A stretch of DNA of 64,000 nt from assembly GCA_028564925.1 (NCBI GenBank), contig CM053030.1, forward strand, positions 403,759,603 to 403,823,602. Reading direction: 5' to 3'. The DNA comes from Lithobates sylvaticus. Taxonomy: Eukaryota; Chordata; Amphibia; Anura; Ranidae. Both the position numbers and the translations under genes were made by a program. The notes below the pieces were generated by a model. It saw only the letters and a list, made by a program, of their open reading frames with translations. It was not told where the DNA came from and did no database searches. The first letter of the stretch is position 1. Every line of letters begins with the position of its first letter. Shown here piece after piece: positions 22,175-34,386 of the stretch.

Positions 22175-22839
22175 CCCCAGTATGACTCTATTATTATATA
22201 TATATTATTGTTAGGAATAGAAACATTGCCTCACTCTATGAGAAATATAGCCACAGGTCCTCACCAGCGCTGGTCTTGAAGTGACGAGAAGATGGTTGAA
22301 AGTTGAGATACCAACCCTTAGAGACATGATCAGAACCACTAACCTTCATATCTCATACGAACTTATGTTTGCTGCCTCTCAAGGCGCTTACACATCCAAA
22401 AGTCTGACTTGGAAACCCTGGACAAACTGGTATCAAAAATATGGTATCACGTGAAAATCTCCTATTATATCCAATAGACCACTAGAGTACCACAATTTAA
22501 ATGTACACATACACCACAAGAAGGTGCTACCACATCCCAATTCCATACCCAGTTTCTATACCACTCATATACCTATACTAGATATCTTTCCTTAATTAAA
22601 TCTGCTTCTACTCCACCTCTCCTTATACTAATAACTATACATAGAGATGGAATATAATATTAGCTAAGTATAATCTCATCTGAACTACCTAGCTCGGTTT
22701 ACAAAGAGGTAATAAATATAGGAAAATACTAATTGTATGTGCACATACCCACCATGGAGCAGAATGTTCCCAAAGGGGCGCTAGGAGGGTGGAGGTGCAC
22801 GATAATAAGCATACCAGAAAATGAATCCTGTTGTGTTAC

Positions 22840-22927
22840 TATATATATATATATAGGTGTTGTGGTATGACCTTAAAAAGGCCGTTCATGCTCGAAAACC
22901 CTCTAATGTAACTGATATATATATATT

Positions 22928-22978
<51 letters not shown>
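22840..22978. repeat. AT microsatellite containing a 58-bp Tc1 fragment
   Basis: (AT)n tracts at about 22841-22855 and 22917-22978 enclose 22858-22915. That 58-bp segment is identical by eye to 35900-35957 inside the Tc1 transposase gene. It has no Tc1 ends and no target duplication of its own. Confidence 0.85.
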
Positions 22979-22981
<3 letters not shown>

Positions 22982-23156
22982 TCCATTTAGGATCCAAACA
23001 GGGAGTAATCCATTTGACTATATTTGAAACTGTTATTATAATGTCAAATTTCTATGTACACGATTGTTACCTGTAAGGTATTTCTTTCTTTTCTTTTACC
23101 TTTGTTGTTATTAATCTTCAATAAAAATCTATTGAAAGAAATAAATGTCCAATGAT

Positions 23157-23900
23157 TCTGAGGGTAGTTCTGAAAATAAAATGACTATTACATTCTAAGA
23201 GGTCTGTCAGTTTAATCATGAACCAATAGTAAATAAAGTATTAAAACATTTGTAAATGTATTCATATGCACATGCGTATACAAAACACTGTGCAGAAATA
23301 TTGTGTATCATGAATGTCCATGTTACTGTCATGAGATAAAAGCTGTGAATGGAATGTGAGTGTGATTTACTTCCCCTAATTAGGGATCAGCAGATAAAGA
23401 TAAGTCAACCCTATTATTACATTCTTTATTGAACAACACTTAATGATACCACTGGAGATAAGCATGGGTTATAAATGTATAAGTTCCATTAGATTAATCC
23501 CTTCTCCAATGACTCCGGATGTAACAGCAAAAGAATGATTAATTATGTAGGCATAGTAGATAAATCTCTTTGATCCATTCTGTTAATGCACCTGTAGATT
23601 ATGAAAATGGTATGTAAAGTGCACAATTCGGGGTGTAGGTTAAAAGTCATTAAGAAAATTATTTTCACATAGGGTTGCAACAATATTGTGAATAATTTCT
23701 GAAATGTGGAAGTGCATATATCATCATATCCAAGAAATAGCCTTCAGTTATTTAAATCTTTGAGGCATTAATAAACTTAGGTTTAGTTTTAATCTTTTGA
23801 CTGAGAAATATGTTTAGCTACAATACACGGTGGTGATTTGGAGTTGTGACAGGTTAAAAAAAATGCACCAGCATCCCTGAATAGGCAATATAGACAAGAG
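23157..23900. other. AT-rich intergenic DNA, nothing recognised
   Basis: No repeat end, RNA gene or coding frame was recognised. Confidence 0.45.
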
Positions 23901-24865
23901 GGAGTGTTTAACAGGATTTTTTAGGTGCTGAATATACTGAAAAAACATATACAATAAAAAATATCACTTTTTATTTAGGACATATAAAAACACAGATATT
24001 TAGTGTCAGATTAGATATACATTAGTACAACTGGTATGGAGAAATGGCAGGTATGGAAAAATATATCTTGTCGTGCGGGTGGTGGCACATTTATCCCATG
24101 TTTTGCCACCATAGGCTTCCTCGGGGTATATACCAAAGCAGCACGACACACATCACTAAATATAGAGAGAGAACATATATTTAAGTCATAATATTTAGAT
24201 TTCATGCTCATAGAGAAAAGAGAAAAAAGAAATAAACACAAAACTATCGAGAAACACTGTCTGCCACGGCCAGTCACACAACCACTCACCCAAACTGGAC
24301 TCCACGCAACTCCAATGATGGGCGCCCAAACCAATATGGAATCCCCCCATGTGGGGCAACGAGAGCGGCCAAAAAGGAGATTTTATCTGACAAACTATAG
24401 GGTAAGAACGATAGAAAATAAGTATAAAAAATGTATTATGTCTGCCATCACAAATAGAAAATCTGACAGACAGACAAAAGTAGCTGAAAACAGCAAAGAA
24501 TACACAAAAAATACACTCACTAAAATAACTGTTAAGTTATAGATAAAATGGGGGTGCCGTATATAGTTGGAACTCGTTTTGCCAATGGCCAAAGCCAGAA
24601 AAAGGACTGAAAGATATTAAAAAATATTGAAAGGACAATTAATAAGTATGATTGGGCTTTTGCATAATATATTAATATTAGATGTGCTATTGACATATCT
24701 GTGCACAGGGACCATTGTATTATTGTCATATACAGCACATACACCACAAATTGAAAGTTTCCTGACTTGCAGGTAACCAAACAGATGGCAGCAGATAGGG
24801 CAGCAGTAAGATTCAAAGTAGGACAATGTGGACAAGTGCAGCCTGCTGCAAGCAGAACACAACCT
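23901..24865 (-). repeat. Possible PLE-related non-coding repeat
   Basis: Read on the minus strand, 24085-24130 gives CCGAGGA, a short GCC/GGC stem and AAAAC. A second, more decayed block of similar layout lies near 24555-24605 (TTGGCC/GGC then AAAACGAGTT). Both resemble weak hammerhead cores about 500 bp apart, as in tandem PLE terminal repeats. No coding sequence is present. Family assignment is speculative. Confidence 0.25.
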
Positions 24866-24940
24866 TCAATCTATGACAGTGGATGCAAGTCTCCAGATTG
24901 CTTCTCTTATATGTTTCAGTGTTAAAGGAAGATTTAAGGA

Positions 24941-25442
24941 TTTAAAGCGGAGCTCCACCCTAAAGTGGAACTTCCGCTTATCGGATTTCCTCCCCCCCTC
25001 CGGTGCCACAATTGGCACCTTTCAGGGGGGGGGGGTGCAGATACCTGTATAATCCAGGTTTCCGCACCCACTTCCGGGACTAGCTAGCCGCAGCTGCCCC
25101 GCCCCTATCCGCAGATGCCCGCCCCTATCCGCAGATGCCCCCCCTGTTGTGTCTTGGGAAACACACAGTTCCCAGGACACAACAGGGACCAATAAAGACA
25201 CGCAGCGCAACTCGCGCATGCGCAGTCGGGAACCAGGCAGTGAAGCCGCAACGCTTCACTTCCTGATTCCCTGACAGAGGATGGCGGCGGGGGCAGCCGA
25301 GAGACGAGCGATTGCATGTCATCTTCTGCCGACATCGCTGGAACCTGGAACAGGTACGTGTCTATTTATTAAAAGTCAGCAGCTGCAGTATTTGTAGCTG
25401 CTGACTTTTAATATTTTTTGTGCAGGTGGACTCCCTCTTTAA
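24941..25442. mobile_element. MITE with TTTAAAGCGGAGCTCCACC ends
   Basis: Imperfect terminal inverted repeats: TTTAAAGCGGAGCTCCACC at the left and GGTGGACTCCCTCTTTAA at the right. A strong hairpin lies near the right end (25370-25410, AAAAGTCAGCAGCTGC and its complement). The core is GC-rich with CCCC and GGGG runs, and a direct repeat of GCCCCTATCCGCAGATGCCC lies near 25100-25140. Non-autonomous. Confidence 0.7.
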
Positions 25443-26089
25443 GTGAAGAAGACAAAAAAATAATGATCCACATGAAGATGGACTACAGATTGTTCCTATT
25501 AGCATAAATATGGCATCACAGGATGAAACTGAGAAGGAACTGGGGATAGAGGAGACAGAGAAGGAAAAGATGGAGGTGGGGAAGGGGTGAAGGAGGAGAA
25601 GGTGAGGGGGAGGAAGAATTGGTGAAGGTGCATGATGAATAAAAAGGTGGATCAGCAACACTCACCACTATCTATCCCCATATGGAGCACCCTTATCAGT
25701 TCTTTTACATCTGTCTTTCATTTTTTTTTTCAAGCAGTCCAGATTTGAGGAAAGTCAGGCATCCTATGGCCATATGATTCTATGCTTACTTTTTGCTATA
25801 ACTATAAATTTGCTGTCCCTTTAAAACCTTTAAATAAAAAAAATTAAATATGAATTTTATTTTATATGTAGATATATAGAAAATATTTTTATTTTTTTTT
25901 TCAATTGTGCAGATAACACTTCAGATTGTTTAACCGCATAGCACAGAACACATTGAAAGGAACATTGAGGAAAGTAGGGCAAACTCCGCCTGCAAGTCCT
26001 CAAATGTCCTAAGAATACCATTTCTAAAAACCTGTTTAATGTGTGTGACACCATGCACTATCCATTAAATAAATAAATAAAAACTAGCT
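25443..26089. other. Purine-rich and AT-rich sequence, nothing recognised
   Basis: A purine-rich stretch (GGAGGAGAAGG-type) lies at about 25520-25625. An (AAAT)n-like tract lies at 26065-26083. No gene was recognised. Confidence 0.4.
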
Positions 26090-26745
26090 TGTGATTTCCT
26101 ACTTTGGGATCAACCGGTAGTGACAACACAAATACAGAGTAAACCAAGTTTACCACTTCATTCCAGTACAAATGCAATTTGGGGCAGCACCACAGAAGGT
26201 GGACGACATCTGGTACACGTATCCTCAGATTGTAACCCCATTAACCGTAGTCTATGTGGTGTATAGTACACCCTAAAAATAATGTATAGTTGAGTAAGCC
26301 TTTGGGCCACATTTAGAGAACATACACTCACCACCTGAAATATCTCCTCCCATTTCCTCACCGTCCATTTGACCCACATCCCTCTCCCATTTTTCTCTCA
26401 CTCTCAGGGGATGTTGCCCCAAGAAGTATTGTAAAAATGTTTTTCCATAATAAAGCGCGAAAGATGGAGTTAACCATCCAAAATATTTTTAAAGGTATTA
26501 CTACTGGGGTGTTATGTAGGTAATAAAGCAATTGGGGCATGAGAATCATTTTAACCAAGTTTACTGTGCCCGCCACCGACATGTGCAGGCCATTCCATGT
26601 CCTCACTGTCTCTATAAACCTCTGAAGCAGGGGCGAAATATTCAACCGGCCGAAAACTCGCAGGTTGGATGTAACCTGGATCCTCAGATATTTAAATTAA
26701 GTTGTGACAGGTATGGGACACAACTGAGCCACTACCTGTGTGGCG
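26090..26745 (-). pseudogene. L1/Tx1 LINE ORF2 C-terminal fragment
   Basis: Minus-strand conceptual reading gives NISPLLQRFIETVRTWNGL and SVAGTVNLVKMILMPQLLYY near 26500-26640. These match the L1 segment that follows the polymerase domain (compare RLAAFSMMLLPQFIYIFRT in the L1 above). Further on comes YYTPHRLRLMGLQSEDTCTRC near 26210-26275, the start of the C-terminal cysteine motif. The frame is broken more than once and both ends are truncated. Confidence 0.7.
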
Positions 26746-29584
26746 TCGCCATCTGAAAATATTTTAGATAGAGATGAGAAAGAGATAGAAAACCAAAAGA
26801 GAGCTTCACATTGCTATTACTTTCCCTAGAGACTCACCTAGAAATGGAGTGCTGAAAAAATTACATCAACTCCAGTCATAGCCAGTTTTAAGGGTTCCAA
26901 ATTAATTAGTGGAGGAAACTGAATGGTCAGGTCAAGACACCTGAAAAGCCTTTATTTATGCGGATGTCAAGCAAATGAAAGTAGATTGGGGTGCTGCTAC
27001 TGCTGCTGTCTGTAAAACTAGCCATAGTAAGAATCTAATTTAGATCAAAAATTCTTAGAAAAAGTCTTAGGAAAATTTGTATGAAAATTATAATAACATT
27101 TGTTTATCGTTTTAAGATTTTGTTTAGTTTTAATATTTGATAATGGAATTAATGAACTTTATTGAATGAAAATCGCATACACTGTCGAAATTAGTTCATT
27201 TGAAAAAAAAATTTCCATCCTGGTCCTTTGAATTTTCTCATCACAGCAGTCAAAAACAAACATCTGTTTGACCTACTAATGATTAGAAAAATTAAAAAAA
27301 AATTTTCCCAAGAATTTTCATTCAAAATTCTACCCATCTATGGCTAGCTCAGCCAAATTTCTCAGACAAAAATACTCTGCCAAAGAATATTCCTTGACTC
27401 TCTCACTGCCAGAGCCATTTTTCATTTTTGCATACATGTTAAAATGCACATTTAGGCCTGAAGATTAGTTAAAACCCCCAAACATTATATATTTTCTAAA
27501 AGCAGGTACCCTGGAGAATATAACAGTAGTAGCTGCAAATTTTCTATGTCACATGATATTCAATCGTTTCCCTTTGGGATTAATAAAGTATTCTGATTAG
27601 CGCAACTGTTTATCAAACTTATATTTTCAGTAAAAAATACACTAAAGTTGATTTTAGGGATAGCAAACAATGTATTATAAATTTTTTTGTAAAATATAAA
27701 AGATAAGGTTGTGCTGAGTAAATAGATACCCAACATGTCAAGCCTTTAAGATGCACATGCCTATGAAACATTGACTTACTTTGGTTCCCATTTATAATTG
27801 TCCGTAGGCAACCCTTTAAAAGCCTATACATGTCTTCAGTTTAGAGTTAACTATTAATGATGGTGCTAGACATTTGTAGCTCATCATCAGTTTCGTATTT
27901 AGCAGCACCTACATTTTCACAGGCTATTGTTGGTGACAGATGCTCTTTAAGGAGACATCAGGGGCCTAATAGACCCCTAATTTCACTCATGCAGCCAAAT
28001 AAAGCTGATCAAGTACACATTGTGCTTCATTAACTTCATCCCCAGACACAGTAGCCAGGGAATGACAGCTCTGAACCAGCGAACAGATGTTTTGTGATCT
28101 CCCTCCACTCTACCAAGTGACACTGACCATGCCGTCCTGGACTTGCAGATGAGCTGCAGAGCCAGGAATACATGGTAGGGGGGGTGGCTGCAAGTTCTGG
28201 TGATTGTGGAAGTTATCAGGCAGCTGTCACTTCCACCAGAAAACAGACAGTTGGGTGGCCAAGTACACATGCTATAGCATTCAGAAATGTAAATGTAAAT
28301 ACCTCTGCTGCTGCCGACATATGACTCATACTGGAGGCAGCAAAATAGTTAAAATAATGCTTTTTCTGAAATACAAAGTACATCCCTTGAACCTGCTATT
28401 TAAAAGCCCCCACTTAAAGTAATAAGGACCCTGTTTAGGACTCCTTATATGGAAGTGTCCACATCACCTGGCAGTGACATAGGCACTGAAAGTAGGACCC
28501 TCCCACAACATAAGCCATATGATTATCTGGCACCCAGTCTGTCCCGTGACTGCAATTTCAGGTACGAATTTGGGGCATGCAAAAAAAGTATAGATTAGTT
28601 AAAACGGGTGGTGTGGGAAAGGGTTTCTTTCCCCTCGGGAATCAGTTTAAAAAATAAAAAATGTCATATACTGTAGTTAGGTATTCTTTAAAATATTAAT
28701 TGTATTTAAAATGTAGAGTAAGTACCTGAATTTGATTGGTAGCAGTCTCCTATAATCCCCTGATCACTGTCACTTTATTGTGATAAAAAAAACTGTTAAA
28801 ATGTTTCTAGTGAGTGAAATATTACAAAAATTAAACATTGCTGCAGTAGCTGTGAAGTGGAAAAGTACATTGTGCAATTGGGCTGGTTATATTTATATCT
28901 ACAGAGTCAGGCAGCAAAGTATAGCAGTTTCTTTGAAATTTAGTAACCATAGCTCATTCTATATATTCTGATCCAGACAGCTTTGCCCAAGCTTTCTGTA
29001 CTGCGAATATTAAACAGAACTGTCTTCAGCAGAACATGGTGAGAATAAACAGAAAGGAAACAGAAATACAAAGCAATCAAAAATACAGTTCAGAATGATT
29101 TCCTCTATTCCGTTGGTTATGTTTGTCTGTTTATCAGCCAAACGGTTACTGTTTGGGACCATAATTATTAGGAGAGAAACATCAGAAAAATAAGTTTATC
29201 ACATAGCAGCACGCCTCTCAATATTTAAAGATGGCAATGATTGGCTTTTAGCACAAAGTTTCATGGCAAAACCGCGCTCCCATGTTGGGACTCATAAAGA
29301 GTTTGTGAGCATAAAATGATTGTTTAAACCCAAAGTTATTTTTTCATCACTAGTGCAGCCGGGCGTATTGGCAGTTGCATGTGCCTCACTCCATTCACTT
29401 CCTTCTCCCCATTGTCACTGTACTGTGCAGCAGCTGCCTCTCACCCCGTGCTTCCCTGCAGTGGCTACACTGCCAGAACTGCTTCTGTGTGAAATCCCCA
29501 CTTGCTCCTCCAACCCCCCCTCCCCATTCCTAGAAACAGTGTGCTTGAGCCAATCAAGGGGAAGGAGAAACCTGCTTTACAGAT
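26746..29584. other. Long stretch without recognised features
   Basis: AT-rich DNA with only short open frames and no clear repeat ends. It may hold old, eroded repeats or host intron or intergenic DNA. Confidence 0.45.
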
Positions 29585-30300
29585 GCCTAGGATCATGGGA
29601 ACTGTAGTTCTTAAAAGAGCACCGCACAATACAAGTCTATGGGGGCTAGTGAAGCTGCAGACCTAAATACCCAGGAACCTCTGCACTTTAGGGGAGGAGA
29701 GAGACAGAACTTTTCCCGGGCAAATTACCAGGAATGTGAGTAGTGCCACACGGAGGGACAAAGAATGCAGGCCTGTGCTGTCTGGATCTGTGCTCCCACT
29801 AAAAGAAAGAGAGACCTGGGGAGAGCTGAGCCAGAGCCACTGAGGACTGAATGAAGACTGGATTTCCAAGTGCTGGGCTGGAGCCGTCCAGATTTTGAAG
29901 CTGAGTGTGTCTACATTAGGGCTGAGAGACTAAGCCGTAAATAATTGCTGTGTCCTTTGCCCAGAGATGGGAGACCTTGTGTTGTGCCATGTGTTTACAG
30001 CCAGTGAGGACCTGAACTTTCTGGGATTAACAACTGTCAACTGTATGGGACAAGATCAGTTGTGTATCAGGAGTGGTGAGAGGGACAACCTAGCCTAATT
30101 CCTTACTGCCTATAGTTATTGCCAATAGAGATTACCTTTACTTAACAGCCCCTCAGCTATCCCTTGTGTCTTAAAGGGACATATACATGTGCACCACCTA
30201 CAGAAGGGCCCTAACAAAAGCTGGTCAACACTGACAATTAGAAGCCAGGTACTTTTCAGTTACCTCCAGGGGTTTCCCTTTGTTAGAACTATATACATTC
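29585..30300. repeat. Possible eroded LTR of a Gypsy-related element (fossil)
   Basis: A GC-balanced, purine-rich block unlike its AT-rich surroundings. It shares TACATGTGCACCACCT (near 30186) with the LTR at 3811-4865 and has a similar overall texture. No second LTR, gag or pol was seen and the ends are not defined. Confidence 0.25.
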
Positions 30301-31404
30301 ACCCATGAAGGGCTGTATGTGCAAAGTGCATTTGGGGACACTTTCTGAATAATCTTTGCCAAGGGTTATGGTGAGACTTTTTTGTTCCATTCATGCTTTC
30401 ATGGTTGAAGCTGTTCTTACTGATGCTCTGAATACTAGTATAGTGGGGTTTAACCTTATTATGGTGTAGGTCAATGGTCGTAGGTGAGGCTAATATTCCC
30501 ATCAGTTAATCAAATGTATTTGTTGATTAGTATATTTATTAGTATGTATATGGTGTTTATTCTACTTTGCTATATAAATCTTACTTTATCCATTATTGAT
30601 TGCCTGTGGCCTATTTGCATGTGCTGCTGTAGAGTGGTAATCTACTAATTTAAGTTACACAGGAGTGAGTGACTCCTACAAAGGTAGTGCCACATTAGTT
30701 CCCATAATATTTGCCTTTCAATAAAACAAATGCAATAAATTAGAGGGTGGATGAATGGTTTAGTGTAGTATACCTTGTTTGGTAGTTACACTAATATTTC
30801 TATAAGTACAAAAAAATAGAGTGATAACTAAGGAAGATAGAGGGACAGAAGGATTTGGTTCCAAAAGAGAGACAGTCCCTACAGATGAGAGGCAGTTGGG
30901 GGCTATGGAGCAGTGTTGTGCTACAGCATTTATGTGTATCAGTAAAACATTATTTGTTCACCCAGAGGAAGACTTGACGTGGTCTGGTGGTCCCCAGGCT
31001 CCCTGTTTGGGGGTTATAAAATACATTTTCACAGAACCTGAAGAAATGGGGTATATGTGACAAATCGTGGAATTTCTCCCATGCCAAAGCACTTCTGAAC
31101 ATCTATATTATTAGATATTAAAATGCAGCAATATGCTGTGATACATATTTACGGAATTTTGATGTACTATAAATCTGTATTTATAAAATAAATGGTGTGT
31201 TAAGCAGCGTATACCATATATTGTAATGGTTTTACAAATATAATAAATTGTTGGAATTTTAAGAATATAACTATAATAATATAAACTATATAGTGTATTA
31301 TATAGCACCTTTAATGTCCCAGATTTTGGAAATTATTTTGGTATTTGTAGGTTTACAGTGAAGGTTAGTATTAGAGGGCCCTTAGGGCTGGACATTGTTC
31401 CCAG
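30301..31404. other. Intergenic DNA, nothing recognised
   Basis: AT-rich, with no supported gene or repeat boundary. Confidence 0.4.
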
Positions 31405-31634
31405 TACCAAGAGATTTAGGCTGGGTTCACACTATTGTGAATTGGATGCAGGTTTCACTGCATCCAATTCGCAGGAGACTGTGACCGGCTATCAATGGAG
31501 CTGGTTCACATAGCTCCGGAACAGCTGCGTAACGAATTGCACAGGAGTCCTGTGCGTCTTCTGTTCCGTTTCAGGTCCGAATTCAGACAAAAATTTGGAT
31601 TGAAATCGGACCTGAAATGGTGAATAGGGATGCC
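31405..31634. repeat. GGCTGGGTTCACAC-type MITE fragment
   Basis: Begins with AGGCTGGGTTCACACTATTG, a typical border of frog non-autonomous repeats. An inverted stretch follows (GAATTGGATGCAG / CTGCATCCAATTC, near 31439-31471). The right end is cut where a Tc1 relic begins, so only part is present. Confidence 0.45.
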
Positions 31635-33395
31635 CCAGACAGAGATATCCTCAATGAAAACCTGTTCCACGGTGCTTAGGTCCTCAGACTGGGTGGAAGG
31701 TTCACCTTCCAATATGACAATGATCCTAAGCATACAGCCAAGACAATACTGGAGTGGATTAGGGACAACTCTGTGAATGTCCTAGAGTAGCCCAGCCAGA
31801 GCCCTGGCTTGACCCCTATTGAACATCTCTGAGGAGACCTGAAAATGGCTGTCCACTGAGGGTCCCCATCCAACCTGACTGAGCTTGAGAGGATTTGCAA
31901 AGAAGAATGGCAGAAAATCCGCCAATCCAGGTGTCCAAAGCTTGTTGCATCATACCCAAAAAGACTTGAGTAAAGGGTCTGAATATTTATATGCATGTGA
32001 CATTTCAGTTTTTCCTTTTTATTTATTTTTTTCCAATAAAAATTTTTATTAGTCAAAAAAGATAAAAGATACAATAGAAACCACACATTCTCAGTACATT
32101 TAACATTGACTGCATAAACATACATATGGTCAAACAGCTAGAAAAGTAGCAGTATTTAGAATCTAGACATGTAAACTTCTTATTATTTGTTGTGCACTTT
32201 TGGAAATTTTCGGTTACAACAAATGTTGATCATTAATGCAAGCATGTGTGCGGGAGTAACATTTTAAGCATCAATGAGGGTGATGGGATATGGGTAAGGG
32301 GGAAAGGGGAGTGAGGGTAGAAAAATTCCCCAGATGAGGTGGGGAGGGAAAAAGACAGGCTAGAAAGACAAAATAGAGAGAATTGAAAAGAAAATGAGAA
32401 GAGGAGAGCCCTCATCAAGGAGGGTCATCAAAGTTTCGTTAGAATCATAGTAGTCCAATAGCTATCAAGAAAACCAGGTCTGGTACAGTTTAATCTATAG
32501 ATCTATGTGTGGCCCAGTCAGCCAGTAGTCAGCCTTTCATAAGCATCTGAGTATTTAAACTGTACCCGGGTAGACCAAGTTTTATGAAAATTATCTGATG
32601 TTTCCTTTGCTATGGCTAGTGTTTCTTCTAATGCAAAAATGTGGTTGACCATATGAGCCCACTCTCTAGTAGAGGGGATCCTTGTGAGTTTCCAATACTT
32701 GGGGATCAGGAATTTTGCAGCATTTAGGAGGTGTTTTGTCAGCGATCTTTTATATATTCCCAGGGGGAAGTTGGAGATATGTAGAAGACAGCAGACTGGC
32801 GTAAGTTTAACTTTGGTTTCAGTGATGTGTAAGATTAAGTCACAGATTTTTTTCCAGTATGTTGTTATCTGTGGGCAATTCCACCAAATATGCAGCATGT
32901 AGCCCCTAGCCTCCCCACATCTCCAACACAGGTCCGAGGTCAATGGGTACCATTTCTTCACTTTGACAGGTGTGGCATACCATTGTGATAATAGTTTATA
33001 AGAATTTTCTTGTAGCCTCGTGCTGATTGAGCATTTATGAGCTAAAATACATGCATTCTGCCACTGAACATCTGTAAAGTGCGTCTGGAGAGCCGATTCC
33101 CATTGACCCCTGAACCTGTCATGCTGCTGGAGACACGCATACATAAAAGAGGTTGTTTTCTCAATGGGTTCTTTATTTGAACATAGTAATTCAAAGGAGG
33201 TAAGGTGTCTGGTCACCTCCTTCTTCGTTTTTCCTTTTCATTAAATTCACAGACATTTTTAAAATTCAGTTTTCACATTGTCATTATGGGGAATGTAGAT
33301 TAAACGACACAAAATTAATTTAAACTGTAGTACCAGGCTGTAACATAACAAAATTGAATGAAGTGAAGGAATCTGAATACTTTCTGAATGCACTG
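31635..33395 (+). pseudogene. Tc1/mariner transposon 3' half, decayed, split by an L1 tail
   Basis: Same Tc1 lineage as the relic at 13094. Conceptual reading gives RDILNENLF, a degraded DNDPKH block near 31718-31735 and LTPIEHL near 31810-31830, with several stops. The 3' untranslated part is interrupted by an L1 tail (32020-33226). It resumes at about 33239 and ends with GAATACTTTCTGAATGCACTG (33395) and TA. No 5' terminal repeat is present. Confidence 0.78.
32020..33226 (-). mobile_element. 5'-truncated L1 LINE inserted in the Tc1 relic
   Basis: Flanked by GTTTTTCCTTTT (32008-32019 and 33227-33238), a 12-bp target duplication. On the minus strand an open frame of 232 codons (33216 to 32518) gives the L1 ORF2 C-terminal region. 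It includes WYATPVKVKKWYPLTSDLCW, the cysteine motif CWRCGEARGYMLHIWWNCPQ and a long helical tail. A 3' UTR with purine-rich sequence follows and ends in AATAAAAATTTTTATTGG near 32030. The frame is uninterrupted over the retained part, so this insertion is younger than the L1 at 17.5 kb. Confidence 0.85.
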
Positions 33396-33468
33396 TATGT
33401 GTAAATACTATCAGTAACTTCCACATACAATATACAGTAACTGTTTAGTTTCACCTTATTTACTGGAT

Positions 33469-33493
33469 GGGGGGGGGGGGGGGGGGGGGGGGG
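33469..33493 (+). repeat. Uninterrupted run of 25 G
   Basis: 25 consecutive G bases followed by CTTGGC. Such a run is prone to slippage and to sequencing error. Confidence 0.9.
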
Positions 33494-33920
33494 CTTGGCA
33501 GCTTTGACTTAATATTTGCATATAGATGGCTTATTTTAAGAAATGTGTACATATTTCAGAATTGGGTATTTGATAAAAGACTCAATATTCAGGAAAACTC
33601 TCGTAGAACTTGTTCAGAAAATTGTTTTCTACATATTCTTTCAAGCTTTCAACAAATTGAAAGTTTCATATTATAAACATAATTTGAAGGTAATAAAACA
33701 AAAGTTGATTTTTAGCTTTGAAAGGAAATATTAGATATTGGGTAAAGTTGCTGCATTGTCATCTTGGAAGATGTGGTTTGCCTTCTGTTTACTTATCATT
33801 AGATGAAATTGAAGTTCCAATGGAGATACTCTATTTGTAATTTCCTTGCATTCATTTGTTTGACTTGAGAAGTAAAATAGGGTCTTTGCTCAGACTATAG
33901 TGTATTGTATAGTATTATAC
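33494..33920. other. AT-rich DNA, nothing recognised
   Basis: Only short frames; no repeat ends were seen. Confidence 0.4.
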
Positions 33921-34386
33921 TTTAAAGAGGAAGTTAACCCATACAAAAAAATAAACAAAAATAAACCCTGCAAGGCAAAGGCATAATGAGCTAGTATGCA
34001 TAGTAGCTCATTATGAATAACTTACCTGAGAACGAAGCCCCTGAAGCGGTCCTCCTTCTTCATCTCCTCTGCTGCCATGTATCCCGGAGTGACTTCCGGG
34101 TCTCGCGGCTCCGGCGCTGTGATTGGCCGGAGCCGCAATGACGTCACTCTCGCGCATTCGCACAGGAGCCGCCACTAGCGGCATATCAATGTTAACAGCG
34201 GCGTGCTCAGTGCACCTGCGCACCGCTGTCTGCGGCGCATGCGCTGTAGACAGCGGTGCCTGTCTTTTTGCAAATATCTCCTAAACCGTGTAGGTTTAGG
34301 AGATATTTATTGGACCTACAGGTAAGCCTTAATCTAGGCTTGCCTGTAGGTCAAAGTGGTCTGTAAGGGTTTACAACCACTTTAAA
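33921..34386. mobile_element. MITE with TTTAAAGNGGAAGTTAACC ends
   Basis: Left end TTTAAAGAGGAAGTTAACCC and right end GGGTTTACAACCACTTTAAA are imperfect inverted repeats. Inside are a CpG-rich core (34080-34260) and a strong hairpin near 34270-34308 (AATATCTCCTAAACC with its complement). It belongs to the same broad type as 24941-25442. No coding capacity. Confidence 0.65.

Larger units (their letters stand above)
17528..23141 (+). mobile_element. Long Tx1-type L1 LINE, decayed, with 15-bp target duplication
   Basis: Flanked by TAAATGTCCAATGAT on both sides (17513-17527 and 23142-23156). It starts GGAGGCGTGGCCTAGC, the usual 5' end of frog L1/Tx1 elements, so it appears to be 5' complete. 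Then come ORF1 (from ATG 17664), ORF2 (from ATG 18195) in pieces, a 3' UTR and an end at CTTCAATAAAAATCTATTG. It is interrupted by a 1-kb MITE (20042-21052) and carries an odd 58-bp Tc1 fragment within AT repeats in the 3' UTR. Several frame breaks make it inactive. The net element length without the MITE is about 4.6 kb. Confidence 0.88.
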
